The notes: generated from the sequence alone by a model not told the origin. 64,000 bases of DNA from Arthrobacter sp. B1805 (GCF_002929745.1 NZ_PJIQ01000002.1:1-64000), one strand, 5' to 3'. Counted from the stretch's first letter, positions 26,420 through 39,329 are shown. Numbers and translations are program-made.

Positions 26420-27154
26420 TCAGGACCGGTTGTCGTTCGGCATCATGCGGTACCCCACGCCGCGTACCGTCCGGATGAAGCGGGGGTTGCTCATGTCCTC
26501 GCCGAGCTTCTTGCGCAGGTTGCGGATGTGCACCTCGACGAGGTGGTGGTCCTGGCTCCAGCCGTCCCCCCACACCCGATTGAGGAGCGCCTCCCGCGTC
26601 CAGACGCGCTGGGCGCCGGTCAGGAGTGTCTCGAGGAGGTCGAACTCGATGCGCGTCAGGGCGAGCTCCTGCCCGTGCAGCGTGACGACGCGGCCCTCGA
26701 CGTCCATCACGAGGTCGTTGTGGCGGAGCATCTCGTTGCCGGCGGGCTGCCCCTGCACAGCCGGGGCCGGGCCCGTGCGGGGACGGCGGAACATCGCCGA
26801 GACGCGCGCCGAGAGCTCGCGGGGGCTGAAGGGTTTACCGATGAAGTCGTCCGCGCCGGTCTCGAGCCCGATCAGGCGATCGATCTCGTCCTGCCGCGCG
26901 GTGACCATGACGATGTAGGCATCACTGATGGCTCTGCACTGACGGCATACCTCCACGCCATCGAGGTCCGGCAGATTGAGGTCGAGGGTGATCAGGTCCG
27001 GCTGGTGCTCCTTCAGCGCGGCCAGGCCGTCGTGCCCTGACGCGGCCTCGACGACGGCGAAGCCGTTCATGCGCAGGGTGGTGGCGAGCAGCTCACGGAT
27101 ATCCGGGTCGTCTTCGACGATCAGCGCAGTGCGCTGCGGCGCGGAAACGGACAT
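26420..27154 (-). CDS. OmpR/PhoB-type response regulator, orphan
   Basis: A 244-residue regulator: receiver domain with Asp58 (LITLDLNLPDLDG), Lys in GKPFSPRE, then a winged helix at about 145-240 (TRIEFDLLETLL, VEVHIRNLRKKLG, IRTVRGVGYRM). No histidine kinase gene is adjacent. It is closely similar to the regulator at 42150-42950, including an unusual ending with GYRM. AAGTCTTGCTTCATG shows no strong ribosome site. It is divergent from the hydrolase gene. Confidence 0.93.
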   Translation of the reverse strand: MSVSAPQRTALIVEDDPDIRELLATTLRMNGFAVVEAASGHDGLAALKEHQPDLITLDLNLPDLDGVEVCRQCRAISDAYIVMVTARQDEIDRLIGLETGADDFIGKPFSPRELSARVSAMFRRPRTGPAPAVQGQPAGNEMLRHNDLVMDVEGRVVTLHGQELALTRIEFDLLETLLTGAQRVWTREALLNRVWGDGWSQDHHLVEVHIRNLRKKLGEDMSNPRFIRTVRGVGYRMMPNDNRS

Positions 27155-27256
27155 GAAGCAAGACTTTCATAGATCGGCGCCCGCGAGGGCCCGGTGCGGG
27201 AACTTGCCGTGATCAAATCCTGCTGCTGCGGTACCCTGCCCCCGTAGAATGCCCGG

Positions 27257-28090
27257 ATGCAGCCGATCTCCCTGAGCACCCTGAGCACGGTGCAGGCGCG
27301 GGGCTTGACCGTCCGCATCCGCACCACACCGGAGCCGGTAGCTCCTTCCGACCCTCGGCGTGGCCCGTACGTCCTGGTGCACGGGTTGGGCATGACCCAT
27401 CGCTACCTCGACCGTCTGGCGGCGGAGCTCGCGGCTGACGCCGTCGTACATCTCGTCGACCTACCCGGTTTCGGACCTGATCCCCGGCCCCGGATCCACC
27501 TCGGAGTGGAGGACCACGCCGCTCTGATCGTCGATGCACTCGGCGCCATGGGGATCCGGAAGTGCACGCTCGTCGGGCATTCGATGGGCGTGCAGTTCAT
27601 CACGGCTGCCGCGATCCGATCACCGGCCCTCGCGGAGCGCCTGGTCCTCATCGGGCCCGTCGTGGATCGGTGCCGCCGTACGGTCGTCCAGCAGGCCGTC
27701 TCCCTGGGCCTCGATACCTTCCGTGAGAGCGCATCCGCCAATGCGATCGTCTATACCGACTACCTGCGCACCGGTGTGCGCTGGTACCTGCGCCAGCTAC
27801 TGCCCATGATGCGCTACCCGCTGGAACGCGCGATCGAGAGCGTCGAGTGTCCCGTCCTGGTGGTGCGCGGCGGGCGTGACCCGGTGGCCCGGCGTCGCTG
27901 GTGCCGGGAAATCGCAGGGCGCGCCAAGCACGGTTCCCTCGTCGAGATTCCCGGGCAACCGCATGTGGTCCAGCACTCGGCAGCCGCCGAAGTCGCTGCC
28001 GGGATCATCGCATTCGGCTCACGTCCCCACCGTGGCGGGGATCTCTTTCCTGAAGCTTCGGACGGGGCAACGGTAAAACTTGAAGATTGA
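27257..28090 (+). CDS. Alpha/beta hydrolase
   Basis: A 277-residue alpha/beta hydrolase. The nucleophile elbow is GHSMG near 112, the oxyanion region is VLVHGLGM, an acid Asp lies in RGGRDPVARR and the catalytic His in GQPHVVQHS. TAGAAT at 27245-27250 ends 6 bases before the ATG, so the mRNA may be leaderless. It is followed by a 14-bp hairpin and the second MarR gene. Substrate unknown. Confidence 0.88.
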   Translation: MQPISLSTLSTVQARGLTVRIRTTPEPVAPSDPRRGPYVLVHGLGMTHRYLDRLAAELAADAVVHLVDLPGFGPDPRPRIHLGVEDHAALIVDALGAMGIRKCTLVGHSMGVQFITAAAIRSPALAERLVLIGPVVDRCRRTVVQQAVSLGLDTFRESASANAIVYTDYLRTGVRWYLRQLLPMMRYPLERAIESVECPVLVVRGGRDPVARRRWCREIAGRAKHGSLVEIPGQPHVVQHSAAAEVAAGIIAFGSRPHRGGDLFPEASDGATVKLED

Positions 28091-28117
28091 AGAGCATAGT
28101 GGACCTATTGCACGACG

Positions 28118-28150
28118 CCCGGCCGGTGCTGTAGGCCAGCACCGGCCGGG
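28118..28150 (+). terminator. Strong hairpin between hydrolase and MarR genes
   Basis: A 14-bp perfect stem (CCCGGCCGGTGCTG / CAGCACCGGCCGGG) with a 5-base loop. It lies 27 bases past the hydrolase stop and 28 before the MarR start, so it is a terminator or attenuator. Confidence 0.65.
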
Positions 28151-28178
28151 TGTTCCAAGACTTCGGGAGGAAGATCAC

Positions 28179-28622
28179 ATGTCTGAACTGGAAGAGTGGT
28201 CAACCAGCCGCCTGCTCACGACGGCCGCTCGTCTGGTCGACCATGCCTGGAACGAGCGGCTGCTCGACATCGGGATCACCCACGCCGGCTACACGACGCT
28301 CGGTGTCCTCTCCCGACAGGGCACGATGACGGGCGCGAAGCTCGCCGTCGCGGTGCACGTCCAGGCGCAGACCATCGGCAAGACCATCGAGAAGCTGGAG
28401 CGGCAGGGCTTCATCTCCCGTATCCGCGACAGCATCGACCGCCGCAGCCAGCGCATCACGATCACTCCAGCAGGCGTCGAAGCGCTCGCCAAAGCGGAGA
28501 ACATCGAGCGCACGCTCATGGTGGGTGAGGGCCTGGAGTCCTTCGAGTTGCGCAGCCTGCTTCGTGGCATCGTCGGTGAGCTCGCCCCCCAGCGGCAGAA
28601 GAGCGCGGCCGTCGTCGTCTGA
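28179..28622 (+). CDS. MarR-family regulator, paralogue of the 10313 gene
   Basis: A 147-residue MarR protein. The core EWSTSRLLTTAARLV, GITHAGYTTLGVL, HVQAQTIGKTIEKLE and DRRSQRITIT is shared with the regulator at 10313-10735; I estimate more than half the residues are identical. GGGAGG precedes the ATG at 28179. No TAAGCATGCTTA-type site is present upstream, so target specificity has probably diverged. Confidence 0.88.
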   Translation: MSELEEWSTSRLLTTAARLVDHAWNERLLDIGITHAGYTTLGVLSRQGTMTGAKLAVAVHVQAQTIGKTIEKLERQGFISRIRDSIDRRSQRITITPAGVEALAKAENIERTLMVGEGLESFELRSLLRGIVGELAPQRQKSAAVVV

Positions 28623-28652
28623 CCCCTGCCGATCGACGACGCTTCGCGAGCA

Positions 28653-28690
28653 TGAGGAGCGGCTACCCCTCCGGGGGTAGCCGCTCCTCA
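28653..28690. terminator. Bidirectional terminator
   Basis: A 17-bp perfect stem with a TCCG loop between the convergent MarR gene and the solute-binding-protein gene. It can serve both. Confidence 0.85.
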
Positions 28691-28730
28691 CCGTTACGGC
28701 TTCATGACGAGAGCGTCAGTGGTCCCTGCC

Positions 28731-30083
28731 TCAGAGGTACGGCTCGACGTTCTGCTCGTACGATCGCTGGATGGCCGTGCTCGCCGTAGCGAAGGCTTCG
28801 GCCGGGTCGCCCTGCTGCAGGATGATGCTCTCCAGGGCCGTCGTGAGCTCCTTGTCCCCTCCCGGCACGAACACGCGGCCCCAATCCTGGACGCGCGTGG
28901 TCTCGAGCTGGTCGACGGCGGTGCGGAACTGGGGGGAGGTCTTGTAGACCTCGGCCATGATGTCGCTGTCCTGTGCGGAGGTGCGCACGGGCATGTACCC
29001 GGTGTTCGAGGAGAAGTACGCCGTGCTCTCGGTGCTGGTGAGGAATTTGAGGAACATGCCGGCGGCGAGCTGCTGTTCCGGGGAGCGGTTCGAGCTGATG
29101 GCCACTCCTGTGCCGCCGGTGGGGCAGGCGGGTCCGGCGGGCCCCTCCGGCAGGAAGCCTGTCCCTACCCCGAACTTCGCCGCTTCGAGGATGCCCGTCA
29201 GCGAGCCGGTGGAGCCGATGGTGCACGCCGTCAGTCCCGCACCGAAGTCGGCTACGTTGTCTGTGGCCGCCACGGCCGCGATCTTGTCGTCGAAGATCAT
29301 GGACTGCACGAACTTCGCGGCGTCCAGGGCCTCGGGGGAATCGAGCGTCATGGACCACTCGTCGGAGTAGGCGCCCCCCCGGCCCCAGAGGAAGTTGCAG
29401 AACCACCACGCGGTCCAGGACGTGCCCTTGCCGAGGCCCAGTGGAATCATGGACGCCGATGCCAGCTTCGGAGCCCATTCGGTGAACTCGTCCCAGGTCT
29501 TCGGTGAGCGGTCCGGCAGGCCGGCTGCGGCCCAGGCGTCCTTGTTGTAGTAGAACAGCGGGGTCGAGCGGGCGTACGGCACGGCCCAGTGGGCGTCGTC
29601 GTACCTGTAGTCGCTGTAGAGCGTCTCGTTGTAGTCGGCGGTGTCGAATTCCAGGTGCTCCGCCAGCTGGTCCATGGGCAGGATCTGCCCGTTGATCATG
29701 TAGCGGAACCACCACACGTCACTGGAGACGACGACATCGGGCCCGTTGTCGGTGCCGGTCGCCGCCTGGAACTTCTGCGCGACCTCGTCGTAGTTGGCGC
29801 CCGCCGTGACCAGATTGACCTTGATTCCGCTCTCCGTGGTGAAGCGCTTGATGAGTTCCTCCTCCACCGGGCGCGAGGCGCCGGGATGGTTGCTCCACCA
29901 GGTGATCTCCTTGGCCGGGGTCACGGACGCCCAGTCGGTCGCGGCGTCCGTCGCCGCGCCTCCCGCCACGTCGGAGCTGACGGACGGGCCTCCGCAGGCT
30001 GCGAGCGCTGCTGCGCCGCCGAAGATGGCGGTGAGCTGGAGGAGTTGGCGGCGGTCGAGGTCGAACTGCGGGCGCGGGGACAT
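28731..30083 (-). CDS. Extracellular solute-binding lipoprotein of a sugar-type ABC importer
   Basis: A 450-residue lipoprotein. The signal peptide ends in a lipobox with Cys30 (AALAAC). The mature protein is of the UgpB/MalE-like family 1 type (EITWWSNHPG, PDVVVSSDVWWFRYM, VPYARSTPLFYYNKD). It delivers a carbohydrate or glycerophosphate ligand to the two permeases. AAGGAG precedes the ATG. Ligand not identifiable. Confidence 0.9.
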   Translation of the reverse strand: MSPRPQFDLDRRQLLQLTAIFGGAAALAACGGPSVSSDVAGGAATDAATDWASVTPAKEITWWSNHPGASRPVEEELIKRFTTESGIKVNLVTAGANYDEVAQKFQAATGTDNGPDVVVSSDVWWFRYMINGQILPMDQLAEHLEFDTADYNETLYSDYRYDDAHWAVPYARSTPLFYYNKDAWAAAGLPDRSPKTWDEFTEWAPKLASASMIPLGLGKGTSWTAWWFCNFLWGRGGAYSDEWSMTLDSPEALDAAKFVQSMIFDDKIAAVAATDNVADFGAGLTACTIGSTGSLTGILEAAKFGVGTGFLPEGPAGPACPTGGTGVAISSNRSPEQQLAAGMFLKFLTSTESTAYFSSNTGYMPVRTSAQDSDIMAEVYKTSPQFRTAVDQLETTRVQDWGRVFVPGGDKELTTALESIILQQGDPAEAFATASTAIQRSYEQNVEPYL

Positions 30084-30127
30084 GGGGACTCCTTGATGGT
30101 AGGGAACTGAGGGGAGGAAGAGGTTGG

Positions 30128-30988
30128 TCAGCCGGTCACGGCACCGGCGGTGAGGCCGGAGACGATGCGCCTTTGCAGCGCGAAGAACGCGAGCAGGACG
30201 GGTGCGGTCACCAGGACGGTCGCGGCCATGAGCACGCCCCAGTCGGCGATGCCGTCGTTGTTCTGCAGCAGCGTGAGCCCGACAGGCAGGGTCATCATGT
30301 CGGCACGGTCCACGACGAGCAGCGGCCACAGGTACTCGTTCCACTCGGCCACGATCGAGACGAGGGCGACGGCCGCGATGGTGGGCGCGGAGATCGGCAC
30401 GATGAAGCGCCACAGGCGCGTCCAGTGCCCGGCCCCGTCGAGCGCTGCCGCCTCGAGGATCGAGACGGGCAACGTCAGGAAGTGCTGGCGGAACAGGAAG
30501 GTGCCGAAGGCGCTCGCGAGACCGGGGACGATGATGCCCTGGTACGTGTTGACCCAGCCGAGTTCTGCGACGAGCGTGTAATTGGGGATGATGACGATCT
30601 GCTGCGGCACCAGCAGCGCGAAGATCACGACGCCGAACACCACCTTCTTGAAGGGGAACTCGAGGAAGACGAGCGCGTACGCCGTCGTCAGTCCCAGCAG
30701 CATCTTCAGGCCCGCTCCGATGACCGTGGTGATGGCGCTGTTGATGAAGAAGCTACCGAACGGTACGGCGCTCATCGCGGTCTCGTAGTTCGAGCCGTCC
30801 ACCGCCGCGGGCAGCCACTGGATGGGCGAGGTGTAGATCTCGTCGCGCTCCTTGAACCCAGCGAGCACCATCCATACCAGCGGTAGGACCATGACGGCGA
30901 CGGCGAGCAGGAGCGTCAGGTAGCTGCCCCAGGGCGTAGGGGTCGAGCGGCGCGGCGTCGCCGCTGCCTGCACGGTCGTGGAGCCCAT
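30128..30988 (-). CDS. Sugar ABC transporter permease (UgpE/MalG type)
   Basis: A 286-residue permease with six helices and the EAA loop EAAALDGAGHWTRLWRFIVPI near 200. It is coupled to the first permease by a TGATG overlap, with GGAAGG upstream. The operon has no ATPase gene, so it likely shares a multi-use MsiK/UgpC-type ATPase encoded elsewhere. Confidence 0.92.
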   Translation of the reverse strand: MGSTTVQAAATPRRSTPTPWGSYLTLLLAVAVMVLPLVWMVLAGFKERDEIYTSPIQWLPAAVDGSNYETAMSAVPFGSFFINSAITTVIGAGLKMLLGLTTAYALVFLEFPFKKVVFGVVIFALLVPQQIVIIPNYTLVAELGWVNTYQGIIVPGLASAFGTFLFRQHFLTLPVSILEAAALDGAGHWTRLWRFIVPISAPTIAAVALVSIVAEWNEYLWPLLVVDRADMMTLPVGLTLLQNNDGIADWGVLMAATVLVTAPVLLAFFALQRRIVSGLTAGAVTG

Positions 30989-31983
30989 CAGTAATGCACC
31001 TTCCTGTCGACGTACCTCACCTGGGCGAATGTCACGAGGAGCAGGACCACGAAGAGGATGGTCGCGACGGCGGACGAGTACCCCGCGCGGCCACTCTGGA
31101 AGCCCTCCTGATAGATCTGGTACATCATCGTGGTGGTGCCGCCGAGCGGGCCGCCCTTGGTCATGGCCTGGATGATGTCGAACGACTGCAGCGACGTCAG
31201 CAGCGTGGTGATGGCGAGGAAGAACGTGGTCGGCCCGAGAAGCGGCAGCACGATGGACCGGAACGACCTGATCGACGACGCGCCGTCGATCGATGCCGCC
31301 TCCACGAGATCGCGGGGTACGGACTGCAGCGCGGCCAGGTAGATGAGGGCTACGTAGCCCACGTTCTTCCAGAGGTAGACCACGATCACCATGACGAGCG
31401 CCCACTGCGGATCGTTGTACCAGTCGGGCGAGGCCAGGCCCACCAACCGCAACAGCGCCGCGGTCACACCGAAGTTCGGATCGAAGACGAAGAGCCAGAG
31501 CAGGCCGACGGCGACGCCGGAGAGGACGTAGGGTGCGACGACGACGGTCCGCGCCACACCGGTCCCGCGCAGCCTCCGGTTCAGGACGAGTGCCAGGAGG
31601 AGACCTATCACCATCCCGCCGCCCACGGTCGCGACCGTGAAGAGCACGGTGACGGTGACGATCCCCGGCGTCGTGGGGTCCGTGAACCAGTCGACGTAGT
31701 TGTCGAGGCCCACCGGCATCGCGACGGGGGATCCGATGTTCCACTGGAGGGTGGAGTAGTAGAGCGACTGCATGAGGGGCTTGTAGGTGAAGATCACCAA
31801 CAGTGCCATGTTGGGTCCCGCGAAGAGCAGGAACAGCATCCACGATTTCCAGGGGGTCCGCCGGCGCCGTCGGGCGGGAGCGGTTCCGCTCGGGCCCCGC
31901 CCGGGTGACGACGGCGGTGCCTGGTCCGCCGCCCGATCCGCCCGCGCCCCTTGAAGTACGGGGATGTCCGCCACTTGTTCCAT
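30988..31983 (-). CDS. Sugar ABC transporter permease (UgpA/MalF type)
   Basis: A 331-residue permease. A Pro/Arg-rich cytosolic tail of about 45 residues precedes six helices; the EAA loop EAASIDGASSIRSFRSIVLP is near 235. The ATG at 31983 follows GAAGGG. First gene of the three-gene importer operon. No LacI-type regulator or operator is seen next to it. Confidence 0.92.
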   Translation of the reverse strand: MEQVADIPVLQGARADRAADQAPPSSPGRGPSGTAPARRRRRTPWKSWMLFLLFAGPNMALLVIFTYKPLMQSLYYSTLQWNIGSPVAMPVGLDNYVDWFTDPTTPGIVTVTVLFTVATVGGGMVIGLLLALVLNRRLRGTGVARTVVVAPYVLSGVAVGLLWLFVFDPNFGVTAALLRLVGLASPDWYNDPQWALVMVIVVYLWKNVGYVALIYLAALQSVPRDLVEAASIDGASSIRSFRSIVLPLLGPTTFFLAITTLLTSLQSFDIIQAMTKGGPLGGTTTMMYQIYQEGFQSGRAGYSSAVATILFVVLLLVTFAQVRYVDRKVHY

Positions 31984-32266
31984 CGATCGCCCTTCGCTCG
32001 GCCTCCTGAACCTCTGCAAGGCTAGGGGCGCGAATCGTCCGATCAGCCCCGGATCCGGCTTCTGAGCCGACTTGTGCGTCAGAGTTCACGAGTCATTAAG
32101 TCGGGCGATCTGCTGTTTCCCTGCCCGTTGCCGCCCGCGGTGCAGCGCACCCGAGGGAGATCCGGCTGGATATTACGCGGGCACGCGCCGGGCAACCGGC
32201 GGGCGGCCGCGAGCGCGAGAGGAACGCGTTGCTAGACAAACTAACTAACCGTCGTAAGATGACCGA

Positions 32267-32998
32267 GTGAACGAGGAGAACCCACATGCGCAGTCGGTAG
32301 CCCAACTGCAGGACCTCATGCTCAGCAACGAGAGCGTCGACCAGTTCCTCGAGGACCTGGCGAGCCTCTCCTCACGGATCCTCGGCGGCTCCGTTGAGGT
32401 GCAATGCGGTGTCACGTACCGACACCAGAACCTGGCGACGACCGTGGCCTGCAGCAGCGACGAGGCGAGGATCCTCGATGAGTTGCAGTACGGCTTCGGG
32501 GACGGGCCGTGCCTGCACGCCATCAGCACCGGCAACACCGTGATCGTCGACGACGTGCGCACCGACAGCCGCTGGCCCGACTACTTCCGGGCCGTCGCGG
32601 ACCACGAATACTTCGCCATGATGGGCGTACCCCTCGTGCTGGGATCGGAGGGCGGGGCAGCCCTGAACTTCTACGCCGCCCGCCCACGAACCTTCACCAG
32701 CAGCACGCAGCTCCTCGCGGAGGGTTTCGCCACCCAGGCTGCCAAGGCACTCCAGATGGTGCTCCGCGTCTCCAGGCATGCCAACACGTCGACCAACCTC
32801 AAAGCGGCCATGGAGTCGAGGACGACCATCGACATCGCGATCGGCATCATCATGGGTCAGAACCGCTGCACCCAGGCGGAGGCCTACTCGATGCTGCACC
32901 GCGCCTCGAACGCCCAGAACGTGAAGCTGCGCGACATCGCGGAGCGCATCGTGAACGGAATCTCGGCGGAACCGACGCGAACGCATTTCGCCACCTGA
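32267..32998 (+). CDS. GAF and ANTAR domain regulator
   Basis: A 243-residue protein: a GAF sensor at about 20-165 followed by an ANTAR RNA-binding domain at about 175-235 (ESRTTIDIAIGIIMGQNRCTQ). ANTAR proteins act as antiterminators on paired hairpins in mRNA leaders. The start is GTG at 32267. TAAGAT at 32255-32260 ends 6 bases upstream, and TAGACA at 32233-32238 is 16 bases further, so the mRNA is probably leaderless. No ANTAR target is evident nearby. Confidence 0.88.
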   Translation: MNEENPHAQSVAQLQDLMLSNESVDQFLEDLASLSSRILGGSVEVQCGVTYRHQNLATTVACSSDEARILDELQYGFGDGPCLHAISTGNTVIVDDVRTDSRWPDYFRAVADHEYFAMMGVPLVLGSEGGAALNFYAARPRTFTSSTQLLAEGFATQAAKALQMVLRVSRHANTSTNLKAAMESRTTIDIAIGIIMGQNRCTQAEAYSMLHRASNAQNVKLRDIAERIVNGISAEPTRTHFAT

Positions 32999-33074
32999 CA
33001 GTCCCGTCACCGCTGGCGACCCGCCTCCGGGTCGGAGTCATCAGGGCCCCGCGGCTCCGCGGCAGTCGTGGACG

Positions 33075-33881
33075 TCAGCGGGCGGGGAACGTCACGTCCG
33101 ATGCCGCGAGCTCTGCCAGGTCGTTGAAACTGTAGACGTGCAGGCCCGCGTACCCGGCGTCGTCGAGCTCTGCCACGAGCGGTGTCGGATCGTATGACGC
33201 ACTGGAGAGCAGCTGCCGGACCACGGAGCCCGCGTTGGCACTTCCCGCCGACCGGCGGAGGAACCCCAGGGACGGACCTACTCCGATCCTTCCTGCGAGC
33301 CGTAGCAGGCGGCTCATCCGCACCGGTCCGGGTATCCCCGCCCACACCGGCAGGGTGATGCCCTGCCTCCGCAGCTGCGACGGGTAGGCGCGGAGGGTGT
33401 CCGGCGAGAAGCAGAGCTGCGTGACGCACCACGACGCCAGCTCCTGCTTCCCCAGCAGAATCCTGGCCAACTCTTCCTCGTCCGTCCCCGGATGCCCCTC
33501 CGGGTACACGGCGATCCCGATCCGGAGGGCCCCGCCGGACAGCTCCGCGACGTCCTCCATCAAGGCCCCACCCCACGGGTACGGTCCCGCGGCGTCCGCC
33601 GCGTCCCCGCCGACCACGAACACGTCGGTGATGCCGACGCCCAGGCATCGGTCCACGTACTCCGCGAGCTCCTGCCGGCTGTGCACCGATCGTGCTGCCA
33701 GGTGCGGAATCGCCGTGTACCCGGCACCGGCCAGTTCCACCGCCGCTCGTACGGCCTCGCTCGGCCCATGCTGCGGCAGGCACGTGACGGTCACGACGGC
33801 GGGGGCGGGCAGATGGGCTCGCAGCCGCTCCTGGAGACCCTCGCTCGGGATGACTTCGACGCGGATCGAGGATTCACCCAC
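33075..33881 (-). CDS. Methylenetetrahydrofolate reductase-like protein
   Basis: A 268-residue protein of the MTHFR TIM-barrel superfamily, shorter than typical MetF. Features are VTVTCLPQHG, YTAIPHLAARSV, VFVVGGDA, IGIAVYPEGHP and VYSFNDL. FAD-type oxidation or reduction of methylene-THF is the expected role. The start is GTG at 33881, six bases after the sdaA stop. Its place behind gcvP-gcvT-sdaA suggests it handles the one-carbon units released from glycine. Confidence 0.78.
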   Translation of the reverse strand: MGESSIRVEVIPSEGLQERLRAHLPAPAVVTVTCLPQHGPSEAVRAAVELAGAGYTAIPHLAARSVHSRQELAEYVDRCLGVGITDVFVVGGDAADAAGPYPWGGALMEDVAELSGGALRIGIAVYPEGHPGTDEEELARILLGKQELASWCVTQLCFSPDTLRAYPSQLRRQGITLPVWAGIPGPVRMSRLLRLAGRIGVGPSLGFLRRSAGSANAGSVVRQLLSSASYDPTPLVAELDDAGYAGLHVYSFNDLAELAASDVTFPAR

Positions 33882-33887
33882 AGCGCG

Positions 33888-35261
33888 TCAGCATTCTACG
33901 ACGTTGAGGGCGAGCCCGCCCCGCGCGGTCTCCTTGTACTTGTCCATCATGTCCGCGCCGGTCTCGCGCATCGTCTTGATGGCGACGTCGAGGGAGACGT
34001 GGTGCTGGCCATCGCCCCGCACGGCCATGCGGGCGGCCGTGATCGCCTTCATCGCACCCACGGCGTTCCGCTCGATGCAGGGGATCTGGACGAGCCCGCC
34101 GACCGGATCGCAGGTGAGCCCCAGGTTGTGCTCGATCCCGATCTCGGCGGCGTTCTCGACCTGCTCCGGGGTCCCACCGAGAACCTCCGCCAACGCTCCC
34201 GCGGCCATGGCGCACGCGGAGCCGACCTCACCCTGGCAGCCGACCTCCGCGCCGGAGATCGAGGCATTCTTCTTGAACAGCGAACCGATCGCGGTGGCTG
34301 CGAGCAGGAAGCGCACGACGCCGTCATCGTCGGCACCGGGCACGAAGTCGACGTAGTACTTCAGGACCGCCGGGATGATACCGGCCGCGCCGTTCGTCGG
34401 CGCCGTGACCACACGTCCACCGGCGGCGTTCTCCTCGTTGACGGCCAGCGCGAAGAGCGTGACCCACTCCATGGTCCCGAGGCGATCGTTCGGGTCGTCG
34501 GCCTTCTCGAGCAACTGCCGCTGCCGTTCGGCGCGGCGCCGGACGCTCAGTCCGCCCGGAAGGATACCGCCCGTGGTTGTGCCCCGCCGGATGGTGTCCT
34601 GCATGACGGACCAGATCTCCAGCAGGCCGGTCCGCACGTCGTCCCGCGAGCGCCACGACATCTCGTTCGCCAGCACGACGTCGGAGAACGACCACCCGGT
34701 GGAGCGGCAGATCTCGAGCAACTGGTCCGCGGTCCCGAAGGGGTGCGAGACCGGTACGGGCTTGAGGGCGGCCGTCTCGGACCCGATCTGGTCCTCGTCC
34801 AGGACGAATCCGCCGCCCACGGAGAAGTATTCTCGCGTCCGCATGAGCTCTCCATCGGCCGAATATGCCGAGAAGCGCATGCCATTGGTGTGATAGTCGA
34901 GGCGCTGGCCCCGGTGCAGCACCACATCGGCTACCGGATCGAAGGCTATCCGGCGTTCAGCCCCGAGGTTCAGGGATTCGCCCGCGCCGATCTCCGCAAC
35001 ACGGGCATCCGCCGTCGTCGGATCGACGAGATGGGGCTGCTCGCCTTCGAGCCCGAGCAGGACGGCCTTGACCGTTCCGTGCCCGTGGCCGGTCACGCCG
35101 AGCGAACCGAAGAGGTCCACTCGCACACGCCGTACGGCATCGAGAATCCCGTCGGAGCGGAGCAGCTCCGTGAAGAGATAGGCAGCGGTCATCGGTCCGC
35201 CCGTGTGGGAACTCGAGGGACCGATGCCGATCTTGAAGAGGTCGAACGCGCTGATCGTCAC
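33888..35261 (-). CDS. sdaA: L-serine ammonia-lyase, single-chain iron-sulfur type
   Basis: A 457-residue enzyme that converts L-serine to pyruvate and ammonia. The beta domain opens [20 protein letters not shown]; the alpha domain carries the 4Fe-4S Cys residues in [21 protein letters not shown] and IPCIERN. The start is GTG with a GTGA overlap with the gcvT stop, so it is translated with the glycine cleavage genes: glycine to serine to pyruvate. Confidence 0.94.
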   Translation of the reverse strand: MTISAFDLFKIGIGPSSSHTGGPMTAAYLFTELLRSDGILDAVRRVRVDLFGSLGVTGHGHGTVKAVLLGLEGEQPHLVDPTTADARVAEIGAGESLNLGAERRIAFDPVADVVLHRGQRLDYHTNGMRFSAYSADGELMRTREYFSVGGGFVLDEDQIGSETAALKPVPVSHPFGTADQLLEICRSTGWSFSDVVLANEMSWRSRDDVRTGLLEIWSVMQDTIRRGTTTGGILPGGLSVRRRAERQRQLLEKADDPNDRLGTMEWVTLFALAVNEENAAGGRVVTAPTNGAAGIIPAVLKYYVDFVPGADDDGVVRFLLAATAIGSLFKKNASISGAEVGCQGEVGSACAMAAGALAEVLGGTPEQVENAAEIGIEHNLGLTCDPVGGLVQIPCIERNAVGAMKAITAARMAVRGDGQHHVSLDVAIKTMRETGADMMDKYKETARGGLALNVVEC

Positions 35262-36388
35262 GGCGCGGGCTCGGAGGGCTGGCGCCTGTAGAACGGGGTG
35301 GGGACGACGGTGAACGGTTCCGGCCGCCCACGGAGATCCACCTGCACCTCGGTGCCGACGGCGGCATGGGCCGAATCCACGTACGCCAGGGCGACGGGGT
35401 ATCCGAGCGTGGGACTCGGCAGTCCGGACGTGACCGTGCCCACTCGAGCCCCGTCGACGACGACGTCGTAGCCGGCGCGCGCGGACCGGCGGCCCACCGC
35501 CCGGAGGCCGACGAGTCGTCGGGAGGGCTCGACTGCCTTGAGCGGCTCCAGCACCGACCGGCCCACGAAGTCAGCCGCCTTCTTGGTGCTGACCACCGGT
35601 CCGAGGCCGGCCTCGAACGGGTTGGTATCGAGGCCGAGTTCGTGCCCGTACAGTGGCATTCCCGCCTCGAGGCGCAGCGAGTCGCGGGCGGCGAGCCCGC
35701 AGGGTCGGAGCCCGTGCGCTTCCCCTGCCTGCAGCGCGGCGTCCCAGAGGCGTACTGCGAGGTTGGTGCCGACGAAGATCTCGAAGCCGTCCTCGCCCGT
35801 GTAGCCCGTGCGCGCCAGCAGGACAGGGAGCCCTGCCAGTTCGAGTTCCACCGCGGCGTAATACTTCAGGTTCCGGATGGCTTCGGCGTCCTCGGGGCGC
35901 GCGAGCTCGAGCAGCACAGCTTCAGCCCTGGGACCCTGCACCGCGACCAGCGCGGTCACCTCCGACTGGTCCTCCACAGCGACGTCGAATCCCTTCGCGC
36001 GCAGGCGCAGTTCCTCCGCGACAGCCGGAGCGTTGGAAGCGTTCGGCACCACGAGGAAGGAGTCCTCGGCGAGGCGGTAGGTGATGAGGTCGTCGATCAC
36101 GCCGCCCTCGTCGTTGCAGATGAGTGAGTACTTCGCCTTCCCCACGGCCATGATCGCGAGGTTGCTCACGAGCGCGTAGTCGAGGAACTCCGCAGCCTGG
36201 GGACCACTGACGAGGACCTCGCCCATGTGGGACAGGTCGAAGAGGCCGGCTGCCCTCCGGACCGTGTGGTGTTCCTCCAGTTCGCTCCGGTACTTCAGGG
36301 GCATCTGCCAGCCCCCGAAGTCGGTGAAGGAGGCGCTATGCGCCTCGTGCTGCGTGTACAGCGCTGTGTGTTTGCTCTGCTCGCTCAT
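35258..36388 (-). CDS. gcvT: Glycine cleavage system T protein (aminomethyltransferase)
   Basis: A 376-residue THF-dependent aminomethyltransferase. Features are [50 protein letters not shown]. It takes the methylene group from the H protein to THF and releases ammonia. It lies 11 bases after gcvP with no gcvH between them. Confidence 0.96.
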   Translation of the reverse strand: MSEQSKHTALYTQHEAHSASFTDFGGWQMPLKYRSELEEHHTVRRAAGLFDLSHMGEVLVSGPQAAEFLDYALVSNLAIMAVGKAKYSLICNDEGGVIDDLITYRLAEDSFLVVPNASNAPAVAEELRLRAKGFDVAVEDQSEVTALVAVQGPRAEAVLLELARPEDAEAIRNLKYYAAVELELAGLPVLLARTGYTGEDGFEIFVGTNLAVRLWDAALQAGEAHGLRPCGLAARDSLRLEAGMPLYGHELGLDTNPFEAGLGPVVSTKKAADFVGRSVLEPLKAVEPSRRLVGLRAVGRRSARAGYDVVVDGARVGTVTSGLPSPTLGYPVALAYVDSAHAAVGTEVQVDLRGRPEPFTVVPTPFYRRQPSEPAP

Positions 36389-36399
36389 GGGATCCGGTC

Positions 36400-39273
<2,874 letters not shown>

Positions 39274-39329
39274 GGGGAACTCCGTAGGTCAGAAAGGGGG
39301 CGCGTGCGCGCGTGCCTGGTCGGGTTCCT

